This document shows positions 25,256-33,464 of a stretch of DNA of 35,904 nucleotides, in pieces; position 1 is the stretch's first letter, and the number at the start of each line of letters is the position of its first letter. The DNA comes from Longimicrobiales bacterium (lineage in GTDB: Bacteria > Gemmatimonadota > Gemmatimonadetes > Longimicrobiales > RSA9). The notes under the pieces are model-generated. The model was given only the letters and a program-made list of their open reading frames with translations, ran no database searches and was not told where the DNA came from. The stretch spans positions 1 through 35,904 of the forward strand of contig DASTYK010000104.1 in the NCBI GenBank assembly GCA_035764935.1, given 5' to 3'. Position numbers and translations under genes: made by a program.

Positions 25256-25915
25256 ATGGTCATCTGCAACATGGCTGCGACATGCAGCTGGTTCAGGGCC
25301 CGTGTGCGACGTCCTGGCCGCCCCTTCGCGGCCGGCGTCGCCTGCATGGCGATCATCGGACTCGCTGCGTGTACGCCCGATGGGGCGGAGACCGGGGACA
25401 CGCCGCCCGACGCAGACAGTGTCGCGGTGCCGGATACGACAGCGTCGCATGATACTGCAGGCTTTGCGGGGGCGCGGAATGGCGCGGACGGTCCCGCGCA
25501 GGGCAGCATGGAGGTCCGCGTCTGGTTCGCGCGCGGCGAGGAGGTCGTGCCGGCAACGCGGTGGGTGCCCGCCTCGGCGGATACGCTGAGCGCCGCGCTG
25601 CGTGCGCTGCTCGCAGGGCCGACATCGATCGAGCGGGAACAGGGGCTGACGTCCTGGTTTTCGCCGGAGACCGCCAACGCGCTGCTTTCCGCGCAGCTAC
25701 AGGACAGGGTGGCGATCGTCGATCTGCGCGATCTCCGCGTCGTGATCCCGAATGCATCCTCTTCGCTCGGCAGCACACTGCTGCTGGACGCCCTGAACGG
25801 CACGGTCTTCGACGCTTCGGCCGCGGACAGCGTGGAGTACCGCTTCGACGGGAGCTGCGAGGCCTTCGGCGAGTTTGTCCAGCGCGGCTGCATCCGCTAC
25901 GGCCACAACCGCTGA
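25256..25915 (+). CDS. GerMN-domain lipoprotein
   Basis: About 219 residues. A GTG at 25244 overlaps the previous stop as GTGA but has AGGAG right at the codon; ATG 25256 has AGGAG 11 bases ahead and is chosen here, though either is possible. The N-terminus has an Arg-rich n-region (RARVRRPGRPF), a hydrophobic core and the lipobox LAAC (Cys39). A Thr/Asp-rich linker follows, then a GerMN domain from about residue 85 to 205: MEVRVWFAR, VPATRWVPAS, ALRALLAGPTSIEREQGL, VAIVDLRDL, DSVEYRFDGSCEAF. GerMN domains occur in spore germination protein M but also in envelope lipoproteins of non-sporeformers, probably binding a cell-wall ligand. Two Cys near the C-terminus may pair. Confidence 0.78.
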   Translation: MVICNMAATCSWFRARVRRPGRPFAAGVACMAIIGLAACTPDGAETGDTPPDADSVAVPDTTASHDTAGFAGARNGADGPAQGSMEVRVWFARGEEVVPATRWVPASADTLSAALRALLAGPTSIEREQGLTSWFSPETANALLSAQLQDRVAIVDLRDLRVVIPNASSSLGSTLLLDALNGTVFDASAADSVEYRFDGSCEAFGEFVQRGCIRYGHNR

Positions 25916-26025
25916 GACCCGGCGCTACTGCGCGACGGATGGGGCCATTCTGTCCCGGTGGCCCCACATCTGCATCCACACCTTCACCCTGTCCTCCCAG
26001 ATAGAAAGGTGCCCCGACCCGTTCG

Positions 26026-27216
26026 ATGTCGAGCCCTGCCAGACGCGAAGGTGATACTGCCGAGCGAGCGCGCTCGATCGGCCTGCCCGATGACAGCACC
26101 CTCGAGGGCCTGCTCCGCCTGCTGGTCGAGTCGGTCCGCGATTACGCCATCTTCGTGCTCGATGCGACCGGCCACGTGATCACATGGAACCCGGGCGCCG
26201 CGCGGCTGAAGGGGTACAAGGCCGAGGAGATCATCGGCAGGCACTTCTCGACGTTCTACCCGCAGGAAGATGTTGCGGCAGGCAAGCCCGCCTGGGAGCT
26301 GGAGGTCGCAGAAGAGGAAGGCCGGATCGAGGACGAGGGCTGGCGTGTCCGCAAGGACGGCACGCTGTTCTGGGCGAACGTCGTCATCACCGCACTGCGC
26401 GATCCGGACGGGCGGCTGGTGGGCTTCGCCAAGGTCACCCGTGACCTGACCGAGCGACGCAACGCGGAGCTGCGCGCGATCGAGAACGCGCGCCGGCTGG
26501 CCGAAGTCGAGGCCGCAAACCGCGCCAAGAGCGAGTTCCTCGCCGCGATGTCGCACGAGCTGCGCACTCCGCTGAACGCCATCGGCGGGTACGTCGACCT
26601 GCTCCTGCTCGGTGTGCGCGGGCCGCTCACGGACAACCAGCGCGAGGACCTGCAGCGCGTTCGACGCAGCCAGCAGCACCTGCTCGCGATCATCAACGAT
26701 CTGCTCAACTTCTCGCGGCTGGAGGCCGGCCGTGTGAACTACGACATCGTGCAGACGCCGGTCGCACCGCTCGTCGACGAGGTCTGCACCATGGTCCAGC
26801 CGCAGGCGGCCGGGGCGGGGATCGAGCTGAGATGGGAGCAGTGCAGCGACAGGATCGCCGTGGCGGATCGCGCCAAGGTCGGTCAGATCCTGCTCAACCT
26901 GCTGACCAACGCGATCAAGTTCACGCCGGAAGGTGGTTCCATCACCGTATCGTGTCGGGTGGAGCCGTCGAGCACGGTACAAATCCGCGTGACGGACACC
27001 GGCATCGGCATTGCCGAGGACCAGCTCGAATCGATCTTCGAGCCGTTCGTGCAGGTCGGCCGATCCCTGTCATCGTCGCACGAAGGCACCGGACTGGGCC
27101 TCGCGATCAGCCGTGACCTGGCGCGAGGCATGGACGGCGATCTCACCGTCCGGAGCGTGCCCGGCAAGGGCTCGACGTTCACGATCAGCCTGCCAGCGTA
27201 CCGGCAGCACGACTGA
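26026..27216 (+). CDS. Soluble PAS-domain sensor histidine kinase
   Basis: A 396-residue protein with no membrane segment, so cytoplasmic. A PAS domain spans about residues 28-140 (IFVLDATGHVITWNPGAARLKGY, then the PAC end DGRLVGFAKVTRDLTERR). The HisKA dimerisation domain has His177 in FLAAMSHELRTPLNA. The HATPase domain carries the N box (LLNLLTNAIKFT), G1 (DTGIGI), F box (IFEPFVQ) and G2 (GTGLGLAISRDL). All catalytic residues are present. The PAS sequence GYKAEEIIGRHFSTFYPQEDV is the common form found in bacterial hybrid kinases. No response regulator is adjacent on this strand; two stand-alone receivers lie 1.1-2.1 kb away on the other strand and are candidate partners. Confidence 0.93.
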   Translation: MSSPARREGDTAERARSIGLPDDSTLEGLLRLLVESVRDYAIFVLDATGHVITWNPGAARLKGYKAEEIIGRHFSTFYPQEDVAAGKPAWELEVAEEEGRIEDEGWRVRKDGTLFWANVVITALRDPDGRLVGFAKVTRDLTERRNAELRAIENARRLAEVEAANRAKSEFLAAMSHELRTPLNAIGGYVDLLLLGVRGPLTDNQREDLQRVRRSQQHLLAIINDLLNFSRLEAGRVNYDIVQTPVAPLVDEVCTMVQPQAAGAGIELRWEQCSDRIAVADRAKVGQILLNLLTNAIKFTPEGGSITVSCRVEPSSTVQIRVTDTGIGIAEDQLESIFEPFVQVGRSLSSSHEGTGLGLAISRDLARGMDGDLTVRSVPGKGSTFTISLPAYRQHD

Positions 27217-27291
27217 CGCGTCGCCGGTACGAACGTCGCATCCGGCGCGACCCTTCGGCGTCAGGACCCGGACCCACACAACCAGGTCGAG

Positions 27292-28254
27292 ATGCAGCTC
27301 ACAGGATTCCATCACGTCACCGCGATCTCGGCGCAGATCTCCGAGAATTACCTGTTCTACACGCGCGTCCTCGGGATGCGACTCGTCAAGCGCAGCGTGA
27401 ACCAGGACGACGTCCGCGCCTACCATCTCTTCTATGCCGATGGCGTGGGTTCGCCCGGCACCGACCTCACGTTCTTCGACTGGCCGCTGCCGCAGGAGCG
27501 TCGTGGCACCCGCAGCATCACGCGGACCCACCTGCGCGTCACGGGGCTCGCGTCGCTGCAGTACTGGCAGGAACGGCTGCGCGAGCATGGCATCCAGACC
27601 GAGCGGATCGAGGAGCGGGATGGCCGGGCCGGCTTCGATTTCGAGGACCCGGAAGGCCAGCGACTCGCGTTCATCGACGACGGCGGCGCCGGCGACCCGC
27701 CCGTGCCGTGGGAGGACAGCACCGTCCCCGCAGCACACCAGGTCCGTGGACTCGGACCCGTGATGATCAGCGTGCCGGAGGTCTCCGACACCGCCCTCGT
27801 GCTCACACGGGCGCTCGAGATGCGCGAGGTGCGTACATACACGGATCCGGTGCACGGCCGTGGCAACGTGCACGTCTTCGAGATGGGATCCGGCGGGCCG
27901 CACGCAGAGCTGCACGTTGCCGTGCAGCCCGATCTGCCACCCGCCCGACAGGGCGCCGGCGGCGTGCATCACCTGGCCCTCCGGACGCCGAGCGAGGAGG
28001 AGTACCACGCGTGGACCGAACGCTTGACGCGTCTCGGCATTCCCAACAGCGGCGAGATCGACCGCTACTGGTTCCGCAGTCTCTATTTCAGGGAGCCGAA
28101 CGGCATCCTCTTCGAGATCGCGACAGATGGACCCGGCTTCGCCGTCGATGAGGATCCCGCCACGCTCGGTGAGAAGGTGGTTCTGCCACCGTTCCTCGAG
28201 CCGCAGCGGGAACGGATCGTGGCGGGGCTCAAGCCGATCGAGCCGGCAGACTGA
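27292..28254 (+). CDS. Ring-cleaving dioxygenase of the vicinal oxygen chelate (glyoxalase) superfamily, MhqO-like
   Basis: A 320-residue cytoplasmic protein of two VOC halves. The first begins MQLTGFHHVTAIS, with YTRVLGMRLVKRSVNQDD and YHLFYADGVGSPGTDLTFFDWP, diagnostic of the MhqA/MhqO/LinE-like group that opens hydroquinone-type rings using Fe(II). The second half has GAGGVHHLALR (His ligand) and FREPNGILFEIATDGPGF (Glu ligand), so with His7 or His8 a 2-His-1-carboxylate site can be assembled. In Bacillus, relatives protect against quinones and are induced by them. Here the gene follows the histidine kinase by 75 bases and may share its transcript. The exact aromatic substrate is unknown. 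Confidence 0.87.
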   Translation: MQLTGFHHVTAISAQISENYLFYTRVLGMRLVKRSVNQDDVRAYHLFYADGVGSPGTDLTFFDWPLPQERRGTRSITRTHLRVTGLASLQYWQERLREHGIQTERIEERDGRAGFDFEDPEGQRLAFIDDGGAGDPPVPWEDSTVPAAHQVRGLGPVMISVPEVSDTALVLTRALEMREVRTYTDPVHGRGNVHVFEMGSGGPHAELHVAVQPDLPPARQGAGGVHHLALRTPSEEEYHAWTERLTRLGIPNSGEIDRYWFRSLYFREPNGILFEIATDGPGFAVDEDPATLGEKVVLPPFLEPQRERIVAGLKPIEPAD

Positions 28255-28261
28255 GGCGCGC

Positions 28262-28283
28262 CAGGCCCGCGCGCGAAGGCCTG
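28262..28283. terminator. Short hairpin between convergent genes
   Basis: CAGGCC (28262-28267) / GGCCTG (28278-28283), a 6-bp stem with a 10-base loop, filling the 30-base gap between the dioxygenase stop and the receiver stop. There is no T-tract; the call rests on position. Confidence 0.35.
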
Positions 28284-28284
28284 C

Positions 28285-28737
28285 TCAGCTCGTCAGCAGC
28301 CGTTCCAGCTCGGCCGCGACCGCCAGCGGGCTGGTCGGCTTTTCCATGTAGGTCGTGCAGCCTGCGGCATGCGCGGCCGCACTCACTCGGTTCGCGCGGA
28401 AGCCGCTCAACACGATGACCGGCAGCTCCGCCGTCTCGTGCCAGCGACGCATGTCGAAGCAGAGGTCGAGCCCGGTCTTCGCTCCAGGAAGGCCCAGGTC
28501 CAGCAGCACTGCGTCAGGACGCCGTTCGCGCGCGGCACGCATGCCGCTGTCGTAGTCGTCCGCAAACACGACGTCGAAGCCGCGTCGCTCCAGCACCGTT
28601 CCGTAGATGGATCGGTCATCCGCATTGTCCTCCACCATCAGGACAAGCGGCCGCCCGGCCGGCTGCACGCTGCCGGTGCGATGCCGCTGCCGGTGCACCG
28701 CGCCGTAGCGCTTCCTGGAAATCATCATCCCGGGCAT
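28285..28737 (-). CDS. Single-domain response regulator (receiver only)
   Basis: A 150-residue receiver from ATG 28737, which has GGAGG three bases ahead; an upstream TTG (28764) adds only nine residues. All switch residues are present: Glu/Asp in LMVEDNADD, phospho-acceptor Asp80 in AVLLDLGLPG, Ser111 in VIVLSGFR, and Lys123 in YMEKPTSP. A basic N-terminal extension of about 28 residues precedes the domain, and there is no output domain. It is clearly a paralogue of the receiver 94 bases upstream on the same strand (shared VVFA, LLDLGLP, VLSGFR-N, EKP-SPL), so the pair arose by tandem duplication. It may relay phosphate from the PAS kinase at 26026. Confidence 0.9.
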   Translation of the reverse strand: MPGMMISRKRYGAVHRQRHRTGSVQPAGRPLVLMVEDNADDRSIYGTVLERRGFDVVFADDYDSGMRAARERRPDAVLLDLGLPGAKTGLDLCFDMRRWHETAELPVIVLSGFRANRVSAAAHAAGCTTYMEKPTSPLAVAAELERLLTS

Positions 28738-28830
28738 ACGCCTCCGCACTTCGGGTCTCCGCAACCAGCTTCTTTGAGGTAGACGCCTGGCTCGTGCGGC
28801 AGGTCACGTTCCAGTCGTGGCGGGCGGCGC

Positions 28831-29322
28831 TCAATCCCTGCGGTCGAGCACCGAGGGCAGCTCCCCGTCTCCGGCGAGCGGCGGCTTGCCGATCAGCTCT
28901 TCGATCCGACGCATGACGTCCAGCGGGCTGGCCGGCTTCTCGACGTAGTCCGCGCAACCGTAGCGATCCGCGGTCTCGCCGAGCTCGTTGCGCCGGAAGC
29001 CGCTCAGCACGACCACCGGCACCTTCGGGTTCGCGGAATGCCGGCGCAGCTGGGCGCACAGCTCCAATCCGTTCCCGTCCGGCAGGCCGAGGTCGAGCAG
29101 GACCAGGTCCGGCGCATACTGCATCGCCAGTTCCAGTCCCGCGCCGATCGAGCCGGCAAAAACGACGTCGAAGCCATTGTAGCAGAGCATCATTCCGTAC
29201 ATCTCGCGATCGTGCTCGTCGTCGTCGACAACCAGGATGCGCGGCCGCCTGCGGCTCTCTGCTGGCTCCTTCTCTCTATTGCTGCCACCCCCGGGAGCGG
29301 CAGAAACGAATGCATAGCCCAT
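28831..29322 (-). CDS. Single-domain response regulator (receiver only), paralogue of the downstream gene
   Basis: A 163-residue protein from ATG 29322; AAGGAGGAG lies rather far upstream (about 13-14 bases). Switch residues are intact: acidic cluster in LVVDDDEHDRE, Asp77 in LVLLDLGLPDGNG, Ser107 in VVVLSGFRRNE, and Lys129 in YVEKPASP. A flexible N-terminus (about 26 residues) and a short C-terminal tail (GKPPLAGDGELPSVLDRRD) flank the domain; no DNA-binding or enzymatic output is present. It is the first gene of the two-receiver unit. A dyad-symmetric site lies 46 bases upstream. Such stand-alone receivers act by phosphorelay or by binding partner proteins. Confidence 0.9.
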   Translation of the reverse strand: MGYAFVSAAPGGGSNREKEPAESRRRPRILVVDDDEHDREMYGMMLCYNGFDVVFAGSIGAGLELAMQYAPDLVLLDLGLPDGNGLELCAQLRRHSANPKVPVVVLSGFRRNELGETADRYGCADYVEKPASPLDVMRRIEELIGKPPLAGDGELPSVLDRRD

Positions 29323-29367
29323 AGTTCAGGCGCACTCCTCCTTGCTGAGGGGGCAGATAACGCAAGT

Positions 29368-29388
29368 TTTTGGCCTCCGGAGCCAAAA
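29368..29388. promoter_or_regulatory. Dyad-symmetric site upstream of the receiver pair
   Basis: TTTTGG (29368-29373) - C - CTCCGGAG (29375-29382) - CCAAAA (29383-29388): a 10-bp-per-arm inverted repeat with one extra C. No T-tract lies on the minus-strand side, so it looks more like an operator than a terminator. It sits 46 bases before ATG 29322. Confidence 0.35.
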
Positions 29389-29522
29389 TGGCGACCAGAT
29401 CGTGGCATCTTCGCAACACAGGACGGTCCGGGCTCGGGAGGTGGCGATGCGGCAACCCACCAGGCACTGTCGCGCCGCCCGATCCCAAGCCCCGGTGCGG
29501 AGTTCCGTTCTGCCGCGGCGCG

Positions 29523-31133
29523 TCAGTGCGCGGCCAGGTAGCTGCGCGCGGCCTGCAGCTCCGGCCGGCTGGCCGTCGCCCTGGCCATGACCTCCAGCAG
29601 CGCCCGGTAATGCTGCGCGGCCCGCGCAGCGTCACCCGCCGCGGCGGCGGCGCGTGCTGCACCGGCGTGGGCACGGGCACGACGCGGCTCGACGGTGAGC
29701 GTCGCCTCGTACGCCGCGAGGGCGTCACCGGGCCGGGCCATTTCGAGCAGCAGGTCCCCCTCCAGCTCACGCGCAGGCAGGATCGGCCCCGGCGTGACCG
29801 GGTGCTTCTCGACCGAGCCCTCGAGTGCCGATGCCTCACCGGCGAGCCGAAGCGCCTCTGCACTGTTGCCGCGCGCGTGCTCGATCCACGCGGATGCGGC
29901 GAGGCGCTGGGCATTCACGATCGTGGCCCAGTACGAGTCGTTCGCCGCCTGGAGCTTCGCTGCGAGTGACTCCAGCGCGGCGACCTCCTCCTGCGCCTGC
30001 TCGACGCTGCCGCTCCTTGCCGCACCGACCGCACGGGCAAAACGGGTGATTGCCTCCACGTAGGGCAGTGCACCGACGGGCACGCGCAGCGCGGCTGCCT
30101 CGGCCCAGGCATTTCGCTCCAGAGCGAAACGCGCCGGCATGGCCGTGAAGTTGTACCCGAGCAGCCCGCCATACAGGCGGTCGTCGTTCTGCACCGCACG
30201 ACGGACGACCTCCAGCGCTTCTGCGTCACGTCCCTGCTGCAGGTACGCGTACACCATGTAGTCCATGGGATGTACCGCCGCATCGGGATCGGGCTCCGCC
30301 TGTGCGGAGCGCGTGTTCGTCTCGATGGACTCGTCCCAGTAGCCGAGTCGCGTGAAGATGTGCGATGGCATGTGCAGCGCGTGCGGCGCCGAGGGTGCAA
30401 TGCCCGCATACGCGAACGCTGCCCTGGTGCCCTGCTCCGCGAGGGGTGGCGCGTCGTAGGCGTGGATCAGGTAGTGGGCAAGCCCGGGATGATCCGGGTG
30501 CTGCTCGAAGAGCGGCTGCATCAGCTTCGCGGCAGCGAGCTGTCGCGCGAACGTCCTGTCGTCGGGTGGCGCGTTGGCGACCATCGTGCGCGCATGGAAG
30601 ATCGCGGCCTCCATGTCTTCCGGATGTGCCTCGTGCAGCGCGGCGAACGCAGCCTCCATCGCGCGCATGCGCGTCATGTGGTCGACCGAAGCGTAGTCCG
30701 TGTAGTACGCCAGCGCCGCATCGATGTACATCTGCTCACGGTGCGACGCATTGCCGGCGAGCTCCTTCGCCTGCTGAATCGCCGCGAGTCCGTCCGCCAG
30801 TGCCTCGCCCGAGGGAGCAGCCCGCGTCATCGGATTGCCCATCAGCGCAACTGCGCGGCCCCAGTGCGCCATCGCGCACTGCGGATCGCGGCGGGCGATA
30901 TCGCTGAACGCGCTGTCGGCTGCTGCGAACCAGAACGAGTGCAGCATCGCGACGCCGGTGGCGAAGTCCGCGGCAACCTCGTCGGCGCAGCTCACCGCAA
31001 ACGTCACACTGCCCAGGCGGGTGGGGTCGCCTGCGGGATGATCATGCACCTGCGCGGCGAGCGGTGCCGCGGAAGCGACCGCGGCTGCAATGACCAGGGC
31101 GGTGCGTTCCATGGACCTGCGCGTGTGAAGCAT
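29523..31133 (-). CDS. Exported tetratricopeptide-repeat protein
   Basis: A 536-residue protein. ATG 31133 is chosen because GGAGG lies four bases upstream and a signal peptide follows (MLHTRRSMERTALVIAAAVASAAPLAA, then QVHDHPAG); the open frame further upstream is non-coding in character. Helix-turn-helix pairs with TPR-like spacing run throughout: FATGVAMLHSFWFAAADSAFSDIARRDPQCAMAHWG near the start, then AYLQQGRDAEALEVVRRAV, and at the C-terminus GDLLLEMARPGDALAAYEATLTVEPRRARAHAGAARAA. The segment around PHALHMPSHIFTRLGYWDESIETN is typical of a widespread uncharacterised family of periplasmic TPR proteins. Conserved His in HALHMPSHIF might bind metal. It is divergent from the ATP-grasp gene. 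Function unknown. Confidence 0.82.
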   Translation of the reverse strand: MLHTRRSMERTALVIAAAVASAAPLAAQVHDHPAGDPTRLGSVTFAVSCADEVAADFATGVAMLHSFWFAAADSAFSDIARRDPQCAMAHWGRAVALMGNPMTRAAPSGEALADGLAAIQQAKELAGNASHREQMYIDAALAYYTDYASVDHMTRMRAMEAAFAALHEAHPEDMEAAIFHARTMVANAPPDDRTFARQLAAAKLMQPLFEQHPDHPGLAHYLIHAYDAPPLAEQGTRAAFAYAGIAPSAPHALHMPSHIFTRLGYWDESIETNTRSAQAEPDPDAAVHPMDYMVYAYLQQGRDAEALEVVRRAVQNDDRLYGGLLGYNFTAMPARFALERNAWAEAAALRVPVGALPYVEAITRFARAVGAARSGSVEQAQEEVAALESLAAKLQAANDSYWATIVNAQRLAASAWIEHARGNSAEALRLAGEASALEGSVEKHPVTPGPILPARELEGDLLLEMARPGDALAAYEATLTVEPRRARAHAGAARAAAAAGDAARAAQHYRALLEVMARATASRPELQAARSYLAAH

Positions 31134-31254
31134 GGGGCCTCCGGGGGAACCGGTGAGGACGGGAGGGGCCGGTGGGATACCCGGCACAACAGGACAGAAT
31201 CGAGCGGGAGTAGGGCCTTGCACAATCCCGGTGGCCGTGCCCGCCCCCCGGATT

Positions 31255-31270
31255 GGTACTGAACTGTACC
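31255..31270. promoter_or_regulatory. Small dyad in a divergent intergenic region
   Basis: GGTAC (31255-31259) / GTACC (31266-31270) with a six-base spacer, in the 184-base region between the divergent TPR and ATP-grasp genes. It could be a shared operator; no clear promoter hexamers were identified next to it. Confidence 0.2.
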
Positions 31271-31317
31271 CGGAATCGGCGCTACCGCCCGTGGCGCCGG
31301 TCCGGTAAGCTTCAGGC

Positions 31318-32190
31318 ATGAAAACCTGTGCATTTCTGACAACCGCGGATCTCACCGGCTTCGTCACCGATGACGATCGTGCCGCCGCTCCGCTTGCCGA
31401 GCGTGGCTGGAACGTCGAGCACGTCGCCTGGCGCAGCGACGCCGACTGGGACCGCTTCGACGCAGTGGTCGTGCGCACGACCTGGGACTACCAGGCGTCG
31501 CCTGCCCACTTTCTGGAGGTGCTGGAGCGCATCGATGCGTCCCGTGCACGCCTCGCGAACGATCTCGAGGTCATGCGCTGGAACATGGACAAGCGCTACC
31601 TGCGTGACCTGGAGGGCAACGGCGTCGCGATCCCGCGCAGCCTGTGGCTGCCGAAGCTCAGCGACGACGACATGCCCCGGCTGTTCACCGAGCTGGATAC
31701 CGATGAGATCATCATCAAGCCGGTCGTGAGCGCGAATGCGGATCACACATACCGCGTCCGTCGTGAGGAGCGCGGCTGCAGGCCGGAGGAGATCGTCGAC
31801 GTGTTCGAGGAGCGCGCGTGCATCGTGCAGCCGTTTCTGCCGCGCGTGATCGAGGAAGGGGAGTACTCGGTGATCTTCTTCCTGGGCGAGCTCTCCCACT
31901 CGATCCTGAAGACGCCGCGACACGGTGATTTCCGTGTGCAGGAGGAGCACGGTGGCCGGATCACACGCGTGGATGCGTCGGGTGCGTTGCTCGCTGCAGC
32001 GCAGCGCGCGCGCGGGCCGGTTGCGCCGCTGCCGCTCTATGCGCGGGCGGACTTCGTGCGGGATGACGACCGCTTCCTGCTGATGGAGCTGGAGCTGATC
32101 GAGCCGGCGCTCTACTTCCGGATGGACGACAGGGCGCCCGCCCGTTTTGCGGACGCGCTGGTCACGTGGATGGCAGAGGTCAACGCCTGA
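31318..32190 (+). CDS. ATP-grasp ligase-like protein (RimK/glutathione-synthetase type)
   Basis: A 290-residue cytoplasmic protein. The N-terminal pre-ATP-grasp domain begins MKTCAFLTTADLTGFVTDDD and contains DAVVVRTTWDYQASPAHFLE. The ATP-grasp core follows with the lysine strand DEIIIKPVVSANADHTYRV, the hinge ACIVQPFLPRVIEEGEYSVIFF, and the metal-binding end YARADFVRDDDRFLLMELELIEPALYF, where Glu in ELELIEP fits the Mg-ATP ligand. The same TTWDY and LMELELIEP words occur in DcsG-like and glutathione-synthetase-like ATP-grasp proteins that join a carboxylate to an amine. The substrates are unknown. It is convergent with the transglutaminase-like gene and divergent from the TPR gene, so it is probably transcribed alone. 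Confidence 0.87.
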   Translation: MKTCAFLTTADLTGFVTDDDRAAAPLAERGWNVEHVAWRSDADWDRFDAVVVRTTWDYQASPAHFLEVLERIDASRARLANDLEVMRWNMDKRYLRDLEGNGVAIPRSLWLPKLSDDDMPRLFTELDTDEIIIKPVVSANADHTYRVRREERGCRPEEIVDVFEERACIVQPFLPRVIEEGEYSVIFFLGELSHSILKTPRHGDFRVQEEHGGRITRVDASGALLAAAQRARGPVAPLPLYARADFVRDDDRFLLMELELIEPALYFRMDDRAPARFADALVTWMAEVNA

Positions 32191-32212
32191 GGTCCCGGAG
32201 GCCTCGCAGGGT

Positions 32213-33193
32213 TCAGTTCACGCGGTAGTGCAGCAGCGTCTGGTACTCGTCGCTGCCGCCGCGCTTGCCGACGAGCTGGACCACGTCACCCACGGCCACG
32301 GTTCCGCCGCTGAACGTGTTGCCCTGGCGCTCGAGCTGGGTCCACGCGCCGCCACTCACCACGGCGACCTCCTGCGCGTTGGGCCAGACGATCTCGAAGC
32401 TGACCGGGGCGTCCTCCGGCAGCACGCCGTCGGCCGGCGCCCGCACCACGCGCACACCGCCCTGGATGCTGCCCACGAGCGGGTACGCGGCGTTGCGGCG
32501 CAGGCCGGCCGCACGCAGCTCGGCCGGTGAGAAGCCCGCATCGACCAGCAGGCGGGGCACCGCCGGCATGCGTTCGAACTCGCGCCGGCTCAGTGGCCGC
32601 TCCGCGAGCTGCCACTTCCTGTCCTCGGGGTGATGCGAAAGCTGCAGCACCTCGGGCGCCGTGAAGAGGTACGCCCAGCTGAACTCCGGCCGGAACTCGC
32701 CGTTCACGACGAGGCCCGCCCCCCAGGTCGGGTCGAGCAGCCTCCACCGCCCGTCGATCTCCGCGGCGATCCACGCGTGGTTCGGATCGCCGACGCTCTG
32801 GCCCGGCCGGTAGTCGAAGCCCTTGGCGTAGCCGTTCACGATCTCCGTGCGCAGGCCGACCTCTTCCGCCATGCGCTGGTACAGCTGCACGAAGCCTTCA
32901 CAGACTGCGGCACGACTGTTCCATACGGCCTCCGGCTTCATGCTGGCCACGCGGCCGGTCAGGTAGCCGCGAGCGTCGTAGCGGAGGTTGCGGGCGGTCC
33001 ACTCGTACAGCCGGGCCGCACGCGCACTGTCGCTCGCCGCGCCCTCCACGAGGGAGCGCGCGTGCGCGGCGATGCGGATCGAGTCCTGGATCTGTGCAGG
33101 CGGACGACGGTCTTCCTTCCCGTCCTGGGCCAACGCAGTGCGTGGCCCGAGCACGAGAGCGAGCATGCCGACGGCGGCAGCGAATCGCTTCAT
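32213..33193 (-). CDS. Exported transglutaminase-like (papain-fold) protein
   Basis: A 326-residue protein. ATG 33193 starts a signal peptide (MKRFAAAVGMLALVLGPRTALAQ). The transglutaminase core shows the expected triad: Cys98 in NSRAAVCEGFVQLYQRM, His139 in GDPNHAWIAAEIDG, and Asp154 in WRLLDPTWGAG. This form is common in bacterial exported cysteine peptidase or transglutaminase-like proteins related to kyphoscoliosis peptidase. The C-terminal 150 residues hold a beta-sandwich region (VSFEIVWPNAQEVAVVSGG, then FSGGTVAVGDVVQLVG) of unknown ligand. It would act in the periplasm on proteins or peptidoglycan-linked peptides; which is not shown. A hairpin GCGCGGA/TCCGCGC (33217-33235) lies in its leader. 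Confidence 0.87.
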   Translation of the reverse strand: MKRFAAAVGMLALVLGPRTALAQDGKEDRRPPAQIQDSIRIAAHARSLVEGAASDSARAARLYEWTARNLRYDARGYLTGRVASMKPEAVWNSRAAVCEGFVQLYQRMAEEVGLRTEIVNGYAKGFDYRPGQSVGDPNHAWIAAEIDGRWRLLDPTWGAGLVVNGEFRPEFSWAYLFTAPEVLQLSHHPEDRKWQLAERPLSRREFERMPAVPRLLVDAGFSPAELRAAGLRRNAAYPLVGSIQGGVRVVRAPADGVLPEDAPVSFEIVWPNAQEVAVVSGGAWTQLERQGNTFSGGTVAVGDVVQLVGKRGGSDEYQTLLHYRVN

Positions 33194-33464
33194 TGCGAAC
33201 TGGGGATCTCCGGGGGGCGCGGAAATGGTCCGCGCATGTGGAATATCGCAAAACACGCTGGCGAAGTCCACCGCTTCGGTGAAATCCGCCAACGGAAGCC
33301 GCCAGCGGTGTATCATGGGGACGGCCTTTACTTTGTTGCCGCACACCGGCGGTCGAAGGGCCGGTCGCATTGCCCTTGCATGGGCGCGCACCCGGCCGCG
33401 GCGAGCGGAACCCGGACGCCCTGCGGACAGAGCACCGCATTCGCGAGCCCGACACCTGGCAGCC

